Shown here piece after piece: positions 1 to 10,852 of a stretch of 64,000 nt of DNA; position 1 is the first letter of the stretch, and each line of letters starts with the position of its first letter. A program made the position numbers and the translations under genes. Source of the DNA: Filosporella fistucella (taxonomy: Eukaryota > Ascomycota > Leotiomycetes > Helotiales); the NCBI GenBank assembly GCA_030077755.1, contig JAQJZZ010000007.1:992001-1056000 (forward strand), in the 5' to 3' direction. Under the pieces are notes generated by a model, which was given only the letters and a program-made list of their open reading frames with translations, made no database searches and was not told the DNA's origin.

Positions 1-1
1 G

Positions 2-133
2 GATTCGGTTGGGAATATATGCGATGTACGCAATTTTGAGGCGTTGAAACAGATTGCTCTTAACTCGTTGCAGAATCTGCGAGTGTGGGGTATATCGGGG
101 AAGTTTTATAGGACTATCAAGAACTTTAATTAA
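2..133 (+). CDS. 3' end of an unidentified gene (partial)
   Basis: A frame open from the window edge gives 43 codons ending in TAA at 131-133, with residues such as DVRNFEALKQIALNSLQ. The composition looks like ordinary protein, but too little is present to name a family. The leucine-rich tail would fit an F-box or repeat protein, which is only an impression. The upstream part lies outside the window. It is followed by about 210 nt of AT-rich sequence before the convergent dehydrogenase gene. Confidence 0.4.
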   Translation, partial: DSVGNICDVRNFEALKQIALNSLQNLRVWGISGKFYRTIKNFN

Positions 134-345
134 TTTAGCTTCATTGTATGAAATACAATAAGTATTGGAGTATGTTCTGTGTCGCCAGAAATTTGGACAT
201 GTCTTGAGCAATTCAAAATCCAATATCTATTACTAAATTTTGTAAAGCTTCACATGTTGGCACTGGTACATAGTTGAAATGTCTTCTATTCATCTTCAGT
301 TCATTCCTCCATTCTCGTCTCCCCTGAATCCATTCACTCAAATTC

Positions 346-1256
346 TCAAATAGTCCTCCCACCATCAACTTCCAAATTCACACCCGTGATAAAGCTTCCC
401 TCTTCACTCGACAAGAAAAGCGTTGCGTTCGCAATATCAATCGTCTCAGTCAGACGTCCCAGAGGTACATTTCCCAAAAACTTTTGTCTGTTCTCAGGCG
501 TGTCCGGTACACCAGCAAATGACTCAAACAGGCCTGTCCCGCTGAGAAGAGGACACACGGAATTGACTCTAATACCTTGAGGCCCGTACTCGAGTGCCAG
601 ACCTTTGGTCGCCTATAATCCTTCATCAGCACAATATTCCAACCAACCTTTCAAGAGATAGAAATTAAGGAAAAAGAAAGAAGTACTCACATTCGAAACC
701 GCCCCTTTCGAAGCATTATACCACACCAACCCCTGCCTCGGTCTATCCGCCCCACAACTCGAGATATTAACCACAACGCCCTTCTTCTTCTCAATAAACA
801 GCGGAAAGACCGCAGCAACAGAGTGAAAAACACTCATAACATTAACATCAAAACAGCGTTTATAATCCTGCTCCGTGACTTCCAACGTAGGTTTATTCTT
901 ATAACTTGTTCCTGCGTTATTCACCAGTATATCGATCGTCCCAAACGCTTTTATGGTAGAAGAGACGGCCGCATCCCAGTCCGAGCGAGAAGAGACATCC
1001 ATTTTTTGGATGAGGAGGGTGGAAGGGTGCGAGGAGAGGAGGGCTTGAGCACCGGTTAGAGAGAGGTCGCCGATGAATACTTTGGCGCCTTCGGAGAGGA
1101 AGAGGGTTGCGATTGCGAGGCCGAAGCCTGAGCTGCCTCCTAGGAGGTGTTAGTCTTGATACCAGAATGGAGTAGAGATCGGAGAAGAGGGATAGGGGGG
1201 TTACCGGTTACGATTGCGACTTTGCCTGCTAAACGGCCTTGTTGTGAAGCTGTCAT
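346..1256 (-). CDS. Short-chain dehydrogenase/reductase (SDR)
   Basis: Three exons (1256-1205, 1139-691, 612-346) join into a 255-residue classical SDR, the usual length. The nucleotide-binding turn TGGSSGFG is created exactly across the first intron. It is followed by the NNAG motif, an ISS catalytic serine region, and the YNASK active-site Tyr-x3-Lys, which lies just before the second intron. The C-terminus ends in the typical ITGVNLEVDGG strand. Both introns have GT-AG ends (1204-1140 and 690-613). The protein is an NAD(P)H-dependent oxidoreductase, probably cytosolic; the substrate cannot be read from sequence. The ATG at 1256 is chosen because it lies just before the conserved GKVAIVTG strand. 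It stands alone, convergent with the fragment at the window edge. Confidence 0.9.
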
Positions 1257-1924
1257 CTTGAATATTTGATATAATGGAGTATGGAGGGAAGAAAGCTTGG
1301 AGACAGGAAATGTGATTGATGTGAGGAGAAGAGATAGTTTAGGAATAAATGTTTTGGCGGGCATATGCATATATTTACATTCTTGCTCTTACGCAGGAGG
1401 AAATGTCAAGCTGTTTCAATATCGGACTTGGGATGGGGAACTAGTGGGGTATCACTTTTGGGATATGGGATTGGAAAGTGTGGGGTTTATCTGCTGGGGT
1501 TGGAGCTGGAGTTAGGTATGGTCATGGTCACTTTTTGGGCAATTTGAGATGAGAGTCGGGAAAATAAGGTAAGGTAGGGAGGTAGAGAAATGTTTTGTTT
1601 TGGAGGGTGAAATTTACCCCGCGGCGGGGTTGTGTGAGAGTGAGTGTGGGGAAGTATACCTGAGGTAGCAATGAAGTTTTTGACGTACCCATGAAATTTT
1701 TAGAGAGAGCTTGGCTGATTGAATATGGTGGAAGGAAGGTATTGCGAGAGACCAAATGGTTCCGGACGTTCACATGAAAAGTATTTATAGTCTCTAGATA
1801 GTAATAATTTTGCCTCTATTCGAAGCATCAAGAGTTACAATGACGAGTTTAAACCATCCAGATGTACAAGTAACAAGTTCATATGTCCTTGATATTTCAC
1901 TACTACATCCCCTACTTTATAGAT
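1257..1924. other. Intergenic, no gene seen
   Basis: 668 nt upstream of the dehydrogenase and downstream of the Dabb gene. Short open frames on both strands show no recognisable protein character. It presumably holds the dehydrogenase promoter and the Dabb 3' UTR. Confidence 0.5.
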
Positions 1925-2419
1925 TTAATACTCCAAATCATACGCTAAAGTATCCGTACACAACGATTCTCTTAAAGCATGTACCCTATTATTCTCCATT
2001 AGTAACTTTTCCCATTCCATTCCCTGCTCATCAATCACCTCTTCACCAACAAACTCACAACCAACCATCTCACCCCATCTCATTAACCACCCCCTGAAGA
2101 AAAAATAAGAAGGAAAAAAACTCACTTCAAATGTGCAGGATGTTCCCCATAAACCTTCACATCCTCCGCTTTCTCCAAAATAGCCACGAGTCCTAGATCA
2201 TATCCCTGAGACCGATGTGCTGTACTTGCTAATGGAGGACCGAAATCTAGACTTTTGAGACCGGGGATTATGCCCACCATGCTCGTTGCTGCTGTTTTGA
2301 GCTCTGCGATTTGAGATATGGAGATTGAGGGTTTGAGTTTGAATAGGACTGTTTTGGAATGTGTGAGTTTGAGGGAAAGGAGATGGGAAGGGGAAGGTAC
2401 CGATGTGGTAGATTGCCAT
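1925..2419 (-). CDS. Dabb-domain (stress-responsive A/B barrel) protein
   Basis: Three exons (2419-2401, 2348-2126, 1985-1925) give a 100-residue protein, the full length of a single Dabb domain. Splicing restores the start MAIYHIVLFKLKP, a central helix region (ISQIAELKTAATSMVGIIPG), GPPLASTAHRSQGYDLGLVA, and the typical end HPAHLKVHALRESLCTDTL followed by AYDLEY. The first intron (2400-2349) interrupts codon 7. The second (2125-1986, 140 nt) is longer than usual here and contains an open frame that could mislead a gene finder. Dabb proteins form small dimeric beta-barrels; some bind polyketide-like ligands or respond to stress. No pathway is implied by the neighbours. It shares a short divergent promoter with the reductase at 2836. 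Confidence 0.88.
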
Positions 2420-2835
2420 GATTGTAAAATTTTCCCTTCACTTTCGGTTCCAAATTTTGATAGTGTCTTTCTCGAAATTGGAGAGCTGTAATATGAATCT
2501 CTGTAGTTGCAAATGATATTTCGATATCTTCTGGAATTCGTGGAGACTTGGAAATCCACGTGATCTATCCAGCCCCGCACTTTCTCCGACCTCACCCCTC
2601 ACTCCATTGACCCTATTGTGATCAACAACCCTGCGATTTCGGAGAGTGTGATTTTTACAACTTTGATTGGCAAGGCGGATGCTTTAGAGGTATGTGTCTT
2701 GGGACTTGGGGCAAACAGAGACAAATTCCTAGCTCTCGATATGGATTGCTAAAAGTGGGATTTTCGACAATGGAGCAAAGCTAATAGAATGATAGGGCAA
2801 CGACTTGATGCTCTCTAAGCTCGAGCTAATTTGAA
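2420..2835. promoter_or_regulatory. Divergent promoter, Dabb gene / reductase
   Basis: 416 nt between two ATGs pointing away from each other. No specific sites could be assigned. Confidence 0.5.
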
Positions 2836-4182
2836 ATGAAGATAGAGTGCCGCTTCTTTCTCACTCGGATTATATCACAACCTTCAAAATTTCCATGGGC
2901 TATGAACGCTGTATCACGGGTCAGCACAATGGCACTCATCACGCCCAGCTCTCGAGCTTTCGGCACTGAGGCATTGAATGTGCCGGCAAGAGATGATACA
3001 GCTTTGACAACGAAACAAATTCATGTCTTAGGACTTGGGAGTATTGGTACTTTGACAGCTCACTCTCTGAAATGTCTTCCCTCACCTCCGCCTATCTCGT
3101 TACTTATGCATCGACCTGCAATGTATGATGATTTCGTTGCAAAGGAAGGAAAAATCATACTAAAGACCAAATCTACGGGTCTGGTAAGTGAGCTTGCCGG
3201 ATTCGATGCTGATGTTTTGGATTCAAAATCTGAAAATGGGGATCCGTATTGGAGATATTATTCCTCCTCAGAATCGGGTGACAATCGAGCCAAAACGGAG
3301 ATTCTCCCGACAAACGAAACATTCATTTCGTCTTTGATAGTTACAGTCAAAGGACCGATGACAGTAGCCGCACTTCGTGCTATAAAACATCGAGTCAACG
3401 CCGACAGCACAATATGTTTCTTCCAGAATGGTATGGGTCAAATCGACGAATTGAATCGAGAAGTTTTCACAGATGTACGAACAAGACCAACTTATGTAAT
3501 TGGAATCGTACATCATGGAGCGCACATGGCAGGTCCATTCTCCGTAAACCACGCGGGGTCAGGAACAATAATGCTTGGTGTGTCAAGGGATACAGATAGA
3601 TATCCACTTCCTCCACCACAAACGACAGAAGCAGAAGTATCAAATGAAGAAAGGAAGAAATTCTATCCCACAGAAGAAGAATTGCTTTCCAATCCATCGA
3701 CAAGCTATCTCCTTCAGACCCTGACCGAAGCACCAACACTCTCCTGTACAATCCTACCACATCTCGAGCTCCTCCAACGACAACTCGAAAAGCTCTGCTC
3801 AAATGCTATCCTCAACCCCCTCACAGCTCTCTTCGATGTCCCTAACGGGTCTATGCTCCTTCCCTCTTTCTCCACTCTGCACTCTCTCCTCTTATCCGAA
3901 ATCAGCTCCGTACTCCAAGCTCTACCTGAATTGAAAAACATAGACGGAATCAGTGAAAGATTCTCAGAAAAGAAACTAAGAGATGGGTTTATGAAATTAG
4001 CTGAAGTGACGGCGTTAAATTCGAGCAGTATGCGGGAAGATGTTAGAGCGGGGAAGGGAACGGAAATTGGGTACATTAATGGGTTTGTTGTGAAGAGGGG
4101 TGAGGAATTGGGGATCGATTGTAGCGTTAATAGGATGGTGGCTGAGTTGGTTAGGGGGAAGGGGGTGGTGTTGGAGAAGTAG
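2836..4182 (+). CDS. 2-dehydropantoate 2-reductase-like protein (ApbA/PanE family)
   Basis: A single exon of 448 codons. After an N-terminal extension of about 60 residues comes the Rossmann motif HVLGLGSIGTLTAHSL (G-x-G-x-x-G). VTVKG and FFQNGMGQIDEL follow, the latter a family signature, and then GIVHHGAHMAGPFSVNHAGS. The C-terminal helical domain has the KLCSNAILNPLTALFDV block and a late GTEIGYINGFVVKRGEELGI block, both characteristic of ketopantoate reductases. The reaction would be NADPH reduction of ketopantoate in pantothenate/CoA synthesis. Fungi carry several paralogues, so the true substrate is uncertain. The early residues could be a mitochondrial targeting segment, or the real start could be the second in-frame Met near 2902. 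Confidence 0.87.
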   Translation: MKIECRFFLTRIISQPSKFPWAMNAVSRVSTMALITPSSRAFGTEALNVPARDDTALTTKQIHVLGLGSIGTLTAHSLKCLPSPPPISLLMHRPAMYDDFVAKEGKIILKTKSTGLVSELAGFDADVLDSKSENGDPYWRYYSSSESGDNRAKTEILPTNETFISSLIVTVKGPMTVAALRAIKHRVNADSTICFFQNGMGQIDELNREVFTDVRTRPTYVIGIVHHGAHMAGPFSVNHAGSGTIMLGVSRDTDRYPLPPPQTTEAEVSNEERKKFYPTEEELLSNPSTSYLLQTLTEAPTLSCTILPHLELLQRQLEKLCSNAILNPLTALFDVPNGSMLLPSFSTLHSLLLSEISSVLQALPELKNIDGISERFSEKKLRDGFMKLAEVTALNSSSMREDVRAGKGTEIGYINGFVVKRGEELGIDCSVNRMVAELVRGKGVVLEK

Positions 4183-5397
4183 AAGTGGGAGTGGATGGTG
4201 TTTTGTATGATAAGCGTTTCTTATTCACATTTCAGCGTACCTTAGGATTATCATTGTTCTCACTGCTGCTCTCAAGATTCCCTATAGAAGAGAAGTGGGC
4301 AACCAGATAAACCTCATCTAATTATATTCACAGCAAAGTTCCATTCAGAAACAGTAAATACTACTACATGATCTATCAAGTCTTTCACTATATCTCGTGA
4401 TTGTTTCGAGCCTTTCCATTTCCAATACTTGAACAACTTGAAAGCGATAAAAGTTTAAGTTTCAAGCTTATAAATCCAGCGCATAACACCTCGCATTCCC
4501 GCCCCCACAGCGCTGAAAATTAGCGATCAGAGTTTATAATATCACTATCTCCCCTTCTCATCCTCCAGAGTCAGGAATCAACTCCACCCTATTCTCAAAG
4601 AAAAGAAGGCCAAATAACCAGCATATGATTAACTCCAATAAACCCCAAACAAAATCTATCAATCAATCAATCAACCACATTCCCCCTCCAATTCTTTCTA
4701 TACCATCTCCCCAATCAACCAGCAACCCACCCATAACAGTTCACACAGTCAGATCATCTATATTCCTGACAATGCTACCCCTGGAAGTAACGTTAGCAGG
4801 CTTAAAGTTAAGCATTAGCGAGGGGTAGCACCCTAAATTGCTCATAGTAGCCTGCTATAGTATAGTATGGGGAGCTAGACAGTGTAGAAAGGATAAACTA
4901 ATGCAAACTTGGTTATCAGGCTATTTTTACAAGGGGAATCTGTGCATTTTGCTTTGTAGGAGGCGGGGTTGTGAGGAGGTGAACGGTAGAAGTGAAAGCT
5001 TATGAGAGCCTTTTCCTCTGGAAGTCGGAACGAGCCTAATTTCTATAACCTTTATGCTTGTTATTTTCATCATCAGCGGCGCAGGGCTGAGTCCGATATC
5101 GACATATCTCACCATTTGCTAGGGGTTCGGATTCGGAGGAATTTCAAGATATATGTCTGAAGAACATGATATTAGAGAAGATGATCAGGAATCTGCTTGA
5201 AAATTGGCGTGCTAACCTTAACATTGCAATCAAGTAGTGAAGAAATGTATGGCTTTCTCGAAGGCAGTCCAGATTGTCTGGATCCCTCAAAAAGAGGGAA
5301 AGAGACCCCAGAAAGATGGTTAGAAATATGGAACAAATCAATCCATCATCATACAAAAATTTGACATTATTGTTTAACATCAGGCCATTTAACCAAC
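4183..5397. other. Intergenic, no gene seen
   Basis: 1.2 kb between the 3' ends of two convergent genes, AT-rich, with only short frames. The one notable structure is the inverted repeat at 4773-4830. Confidence 0.5.
4773..4830. repeat. Short inverted repeat with inner hairpin
   Basis: TGCTACCCCT at 4773-4782 is the exact reverse complement of AGGGGTAGCA at 4821-4830, with a 38-nt spacer. The spacer contains a smaller GCTTA/TAAGC hairpin. It could be a remnant of a tiny non-autonomous transposon or a folded 3' element. No target-site duplication is obvious. Confidence 0.5.
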
Positions 5398-6820
5398 TTA
5401 GGTTGTTGTATCATCTAAATCATCGTCATCTTCAGCAGTTTTGCCTTTCCTCTTCACAGCAGCCAGACCTTGACCTTTAATCTCAAACTCAACAGCACCA
5501 TCTAATCCCTTCCCACTCGGAGGAGCATGCGGTGCAAATACTACTTTCATCCACCTCCTCCATTTCCTCAAGACAGGCTCTCCTCTTTCATTTTCTTCAT
5601 CCGCAACTAGACCAGGCCCGTATACTGGTCTTTTGATCAGTGCTATCCGACAAGCAATTTGTGTAGTCCAGATCAAGCCCAGACTAGGTGTTTTCAAACT
5701 CTTACTCGCAAGATGTGAAGGATGAGGGTCATCACCCCACCCAGTGAACCATCTCTGTTGATGATCCAGAGACATTGGATCGACTGTTCCTCTGAAAGCT
5801 GTAGCACCCGCATTTCCTGGCAGACTGGATGATGGGCCACCTAATGAACTGGAAGGTAGAAGGCTTCCTCCACTGTTTCCACCTCGTCTAGCCAGAGGGC
5901 TGCTTTGCGTACCCCTTATAACCATTGGGCTACTTCCTCTACCGCCATGGAATCGATCAGCAACTTGATTCGCGACCACAATCGCAATGTCAAATTCCCG
6001 GGCTAAGTCTCTGAGTAATTGTCCCAATTTGACAAGCTCAGAGCTTCGTTGTGCCATATTTGCTCCACCACCTGGCCGCTCAAATTCAGCCCTGTAATTT
6101 GCCGCCACTGAATCTAAGATTATAAGCCGTATTCCATGTCGTCGAATTGCTACTGGGACTTGGAACCGGAGGATATGGTCTTGGGATTCGAGATCTGGTG
6201 TTACAATACTGATGATAGAATCGAGAGTTGGTTTGGGTGTGGCGCTTACAAGGACAGGGTGTGATTGCAGAAGCTGTGAGAGCCGCGTCGTAGGAAGAGC
6301 TGATTCCGTGGAAATATAGAGAGTACTCGCACCCAAACCTAGTGGGGAAGGCAGTTGGGCAGATAGCAGGAGAGTGAGAAGGAATTGAGTCTTGCCAGCA
6401 CCACTGCAGATTGTTAGATGATATGCACAGTGAATGAATAACTTCGCACCTTTCGCCCGTGACTTCTGTGATATATCTCGCTGGTATCCCACCGCCTAAT
6501 GCGCGATCAAGATCGTCATCGAGAGTACTGATTGTATTCCAGGCATTCAATATATCTTTCCCACTGCTTCTCAGCCGTGATCCTGTTTCCAATGCTTTAT
6601 CTTCTCCTCCGTATATCCCCAAGCTTCCCTGCACTGCTTCCAAGACCGCATTGCAGAGTCTCTTCACGTCCAAAAGAGGTACCTGAGCGCGTTTGGCTAT
6701 CTCTACGCAATCGAGGGTAAGCAGGTCTGCAGTCGTAACAAGGTTCTTCTCAAGGGATGGCAATAGCCGCACATATTGCTGAGTAGGGAAGCCTGGCAGA
6801 ACAGCTGTGAGGTCTGTCAT
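5398..6820 (-). CDS. rad57: DNA repair protein Rad57 (RecA/Rad51 paralogue)
   Basis: Two exons (6820-6450 and 6403-5398) joined over a 46-nt GT-AG intron give 458 residues, close to yeast Rad57. The N-terminal part (about 1-80) is the small helical domain. The sequence then enters the RecA core with a LGGGIPARYITEVTGE strand and a Walker A motif GESGAGKTQ formed across the intron. Walker B is LIILDSVAANYRAEF, followed by the IAIVVANQV strand. Rad57 acts in the nucleus with Rad55 to help Rad51 load on single-stranded DNA during homologous recombination. A low-complexity Ser/Gly-rich insertion (about residues 310-360) and an acidic DDDDLDD tail are lineage-specific. XRCC3 is the animal counterpart and the only serious alternative name. 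Confidence 0.9.
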
Positions 6821-7209
6821 GGAGACATTGGGATTGTTGTTGAGTGGGGTGAGATGTGGTTGAAAATAGAGGGGCAGATTTCCGCGTCGGAATCGCGACT
6901 TCTCGTGATCCTTGGCGAACTCTCCTTACGGAGGCAAGCAACTGATGCCCATTGTAATTTCTCGCGGCACATATAATTCGGTTGCTTTAGCTACACTTGA
7001 TGGCTTCCTGCAGACTGTGCTCCCCACTCTGACTAAGTAGGAAGAATGCTACTTTGATTGCTTGCTACATACAAGTGTGTTTGGAAGCTGTATCACGCAG
7101 AATTCCTATCTCCCACTGTATTGTTTTGTTACCTTCAAGGGTCAATGAGTATGCTCAACACTCATTTTGTGTCTGTTAATCGTCCATCTACCTTTTGTTG
7201 TACTGATGT
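6821..7209. other. Intergenic, promoter of rad57
   Basis: 389 nt with no gene seen. It carries the rad57 promoter and the 3' flank of the kinase-like pseudogene. Confidence 0.4.
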
Positions 7210-8244
7210 TTATTGCTGTCGCCCCTGTCCATATATGCATTCAATCATTCTTTGCAACTTTTGAAAACCACCCTCCATCGTCCAAACCTTGTCTGCATCA
7301 ACAAATTGATGAGTGTAGCTTTCCCTAAACCCGATGATCCAGACATCGCCATTTTCGTCGAGCAGCACACGGAATGGACTATCACCACCCCATATAACAC
7401 CAGCTTTGTGTAATTGATACAACGTCCTTGTCACTTGATCCACCCATTTTTGTTTGGTGGTCATCGATACTTCTAGGTATTTAGCAGCGCATATCAATAG
7501 ATCAGAGACGTTGATTAGTTCAAGAGTAATCCGAGGAAATCTCCATCTTCATTTTTAACAATTCCTTCTACGTGACAGACCCGAACATCAGGATCTGGAT
7601 TACTCTCCCAAATGCGTTTGTAAGCTGCTATTTCGCGGAGAGCACTCTTTTCTTCATTTCCTCTGAAAAACTTGAAGTAGTAAGTCTTGCCTTGGACAAT
7701 AACCTTACCAGGCGAAGTAGATACCTCCTTGGGGGACCTGGGAACAACCTTAACCTCCCTCGAGTCGAATGAAGGCCAGGAAGGGTCGAAAACCGAGTCG
7801 CCCAAATTGTGACCATCTGGTACATTGCCACATCGGTCGTCTCTCAGCACTGGTGCCATTTCACCCTTCACAGCGCGAATCTCAAAATAAAAGCATTCGG
7901 GATTTATGAAATCGTGAGTGTGGTTGCATGTTCTTGTCCTGGTGTTGGAGCTGGTGCCAATTCCTCGAAGAGAAGGAGACACGGTTTAAGTACCCAATCA
8001 TAAAGTCTTCCGGCGAGGTGTAATATTCTGGGCCTTCATCTCTCAGCCTATTTAAGTTCTCGAGATATTCCGCTTCGAGGAGAGGGGCGTCAGCGAAATT
8101 GTCAGAATGTATCGTGATATAGAAGCACTTTCCATAAAGACGCACTTCAAGTCTTACATCGTTTCCTGTCGGGTGGTAAATCCAGGTGCAATGGCAATGT
8201 GGGGGATCGAAGGAGCCGTCACCATTCTCCTTCTGGGATGCCAT
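7210..8244 (-). pseudogene. Protein-kinase-like gene, frameshifted
   Basis: Three reading frames together spell one member of the large fungal family of kinase-like proteins. They begin with the Met at 8244 (MASQKENGDG), pass to GRLYDWVLKPCLLLFEELAP near 8020-7950, then to FINPECFYFEIRAVKGEMAP, and end as the QLHKAGVIWGGDSPFRVLL segment, stopping at 7210. Moving between them requires three shifts, near 8030, 7910 and 7520. Each has the sense of one missing base, and no GT-AG intron fits at the first or third. The catalytic loop has lost the usual D-K-P-x-N residues and the DFG aspartate is Gly (WIIGF). It therefore looks like a decayed pseudogene. Assembly errors could explain the shifts but not the lost catalytic residues. 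Confidence 0.65.
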
Positions 8245-9379
8245 TTCTTTGAATTTGCAGGTGAGTGTGGAGCGGCGAGGGTGTTGTTTGTGATCGCCAA
8301 GTTGCAAAATATTTCAGGAAGTGGTGCTTCTTGGGCTGAAGAATTGTTTTCTGTTTATTTTCATTCACTCTCGGTCATCAGCTTTTGTTTGTTGGCAGAT
8401 AAACTGTTGCTACCTAATTGTCTCATGTGTCGATAAACCAATAGAAACCACAAGATCATTTTTAACACTCCGGTAAATCGTTCTTTTGCCAGTCAAAGAC
8501 TAGTTCATTCATGGATAAGATAGATACCGAGTTCGACCTTGAATAATATAATACAAATGTAAATTTTGGGTCACCTAAATCGTTATGTTATGCGGCAACA
8601 CTTATCAGCTAGAGCTTCCATACCTGTTCAACTAAGACGGGTAGACCATTGGCAACATTGTTATCATCATGTGTTGCATATCATATATCTTGGCTATCAG
8701 CGAAAATCAATGTCCAACACTCTTCAGTCACTGATAAATTCAGATGGCTGGTTAAGACATACTGGCTGGGCAGCTTACGATCTCAAACACTGTGGCTTAC
8801 TCCTCAGGACAACATGAACACTCAAAAGCACTTCACCTGATGGAGAAAATTTGTGTCATTCATGTCTTTGAAGTTTTTGACAGCATATTCTTTTCTATGA
8901 TAGAATTCAGAGTCGGCATCCACGAAAGCACACTTCAAATCTTCAACGGTGAGCTCAAAAAGCAGACAATACCCTTGAAAATCGCGGGACGTTGTCTATT
9001 TTAAAAGTGCTTGGCAGCAATTAGCTTTCGTCTCCGCTTTCTGGGGGCGGAAAAGTACACTGTCGATTGGTGCAAACATCGAAATGCACAGCCCTAAAGC
9101 CAAAGTTGGGCGTATTTCAGGGGCTAAGCATGGCCTTGGACTCCAGGCTGCGCCGCCCTTGTCACCTTAATTCTCACCTCAACCTCCTTCATCTCCTACA
9201 ACCTTGTCCGTGGTCCCAGATTCTGGTACGAAGAAGACGACCACGATGATTGGGCATGAGTTCAGAGGTTCTCTTGGCAAAGTAGCAGTAGTGTAGGATT
9301 CAGATTTCTCTTTTGTGTTGCTCCTTCGCGCCGCTCGCTGTTTCCTTCCTCCATTTTTGATCCAACTCCAACACCAACA
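8245..9379. other. Intergenic with a possible coding relic
   Basis: 1.1 kb between the kinase-like pseudogene and the first cysteine-rich gene. Apart from the open segment at 8822-8995 on the minus strand, nothing resembles a gene. Confidence 0.45.
8822..8995 (-). pseudogene. Short coding-like relic, family unknown
   Basis: A minus-strand frame of 57 codons lies between stops and reads like real protein (RDFQGYCLLFELTVEDLK, AFVDADSEFYHRKEYAVKNF). No start codon or consistent splice partner was found, and the next stretch has in-frame stops in every frame within about 60 nt. It may be a leftover exon of a decayed gene on the same strand as the kinase-like pseudogene. The call rests only on residue composition. 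Confidence 0.3.
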
Positions 9380-10852
9380 ATGTCGTTACCAAAATTGCTG
9401 GCTGCAGCAACTTTAATATTGTCCCTGTCGGATGTGCTGGCCCATAAAATACCTCGAGAAACCCAAATACATGAGCCCTTAATCACTCCTGGATGGTCAC
9501 CGCGACCGACCGAAGCGCCCAAAGTTGATTTGCGTGAAATTGCAAAACGAGATTATCTTGCGAATTCTGCCGATTATGTCTTAATAGCGCCAGACCAAAC
9601 GTGTGGATATGTTAGTGGATTGGCTGGTAGGTAGAATAAGATTTATACAAAAGCTCTAAGCTAATTATTTCCAGGCGCGGATTTTGCATGCGACAGTTTG
9701 ACTTGCGTTTTCTTTCCTTTGGCATCGACCGCGACTGGATCGACATATGGTGCGGTGGGATGTTGTAAAGATCCTTTGGATTGTGGCTTTAGGACAGCGT
9801 GCGTCGATTCTGCAGCATATTCGGCATCATGCGATGGTGGATGTCAATTGGATACATACACGATGAAATGTACGGAGTCCGCGAAGCCAAATTGTGGAAG
9901 CATCCGATATCGAATACCCCAAGCATCATTCGTGCAACAGTATTATTGTATGAGTGGAACCGCGAGTACCTGGCAGACAGCCTCAACAACTTATAGTGGG
10001 CAAACGGGCCGAGGAACGTTTACGAGTGTGAAACGTGCTGCTTTGGCATCTTCTTCCAGCTCATTGACGAGATCTAGCACAACTAGTGGATCAACCACTA
10101 CAACGACAACTTCCTCTGTCACCAGAACTTCTGCCACAAGATCTTCAACTCCGACACCATCAAAGGAAAGTAAATCCTCGACTCCGGTTGGCGCAATAGT
10201 AGGAGGACTTATTGGAGGAGCTGCGGTATTGGGTCTGATTGGAGCGGGCGCATTTTTCATATACAAAAGAACGAAGAAGACGAATGACGTTTCGCCTGTG
10301 CATACACCACTCAACAATCTCAGTGGACAGCCTCCATCTGAGCTCGGAACCTCATATCAACCAGGTCCTTTTTCACCTCATCCACAGCAAGGAGGATATT
10401 TACCTTATATGTCGAATCAGGTCCAGTATCAACCAGTACTTGCCGAAATGCCTGCAGATCACTATGCACATGAGAAACAGGCCGGAGTTCATGAGTTGAG
10501 TCCATCTCAAGGGTATGTATCAGGCACGAGCCCTTCGTTATCAGTATCACACCCTGCGTCTTCTGGAATCAGTCCCTCTTCAACGATTAACCGACACTCG
10601 ATGTATCCGGAATCTTTGCAGCAACCCGGAAGTCCTCCACCACAACATATTAATCCGTCACAACAATATATGGACAATCCCGCTCAGCAATATGCGGGTA
10701 TACAGCAGCAGCCAGGCAGCCCTCCTCAGCAGTACGCAGGTGGTCCTCAACAATACACAAACAGTCCTCCACAGCAATATGGAGCACCACCTCAACAGTA
10801 TGGGAACCCATCACAGCCCTATATGGGAAATCCCCATCAACCGCACCCGTAG
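9380..10852 (+). CDS. Cysteine-rich single-pass surface protein with QQY-repeat tail
   Basis: Exons 9380-9626 and 9675-10852 give 474 residues. A signal peptide (MSLPKLLAAATLILSLSDVLA) is followed by a cysteine-rich ectodomain (about 75-190) beginning CGYVSGLAGADFAC. A Ser/Thr-rich, probably O-glycosylated stalk comes next, then one membrane span (AIVGGLIGGAAVLGLIGAGA) with a basic stop-transfer KRTKK. The cytoplasmic tail is rich in Pro, Gln and Tyr and ends in QQY-type repeats. The layout resembles fungal wall sensors and receptor-like proteins, but the ectodomain is not a WSC domain I can recognise. The gene at 11583 has the same plan and the same first-intron position, so the two are paralogues. 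Function is unknown. Confidence 0.82.
10614..10850 (+). repeat. Coding repeat: QQY/PP units
   Basis: The last 80 codons of the preceding gene are degenerate repeats around QQY and PP (for example NPAQQYAGIQQQPGSPPQQY). Repeat-length variation between strains is likely at such a site. Confidence 0.7.

Noticed and set aside
2122..2595. A 157-codon minus frame covering the Dabb gene
   Set aside because: Its first half is out of the Dabb reading and its end runs into an intron. The spliced three-exon model restores a complete 100-residue domain.
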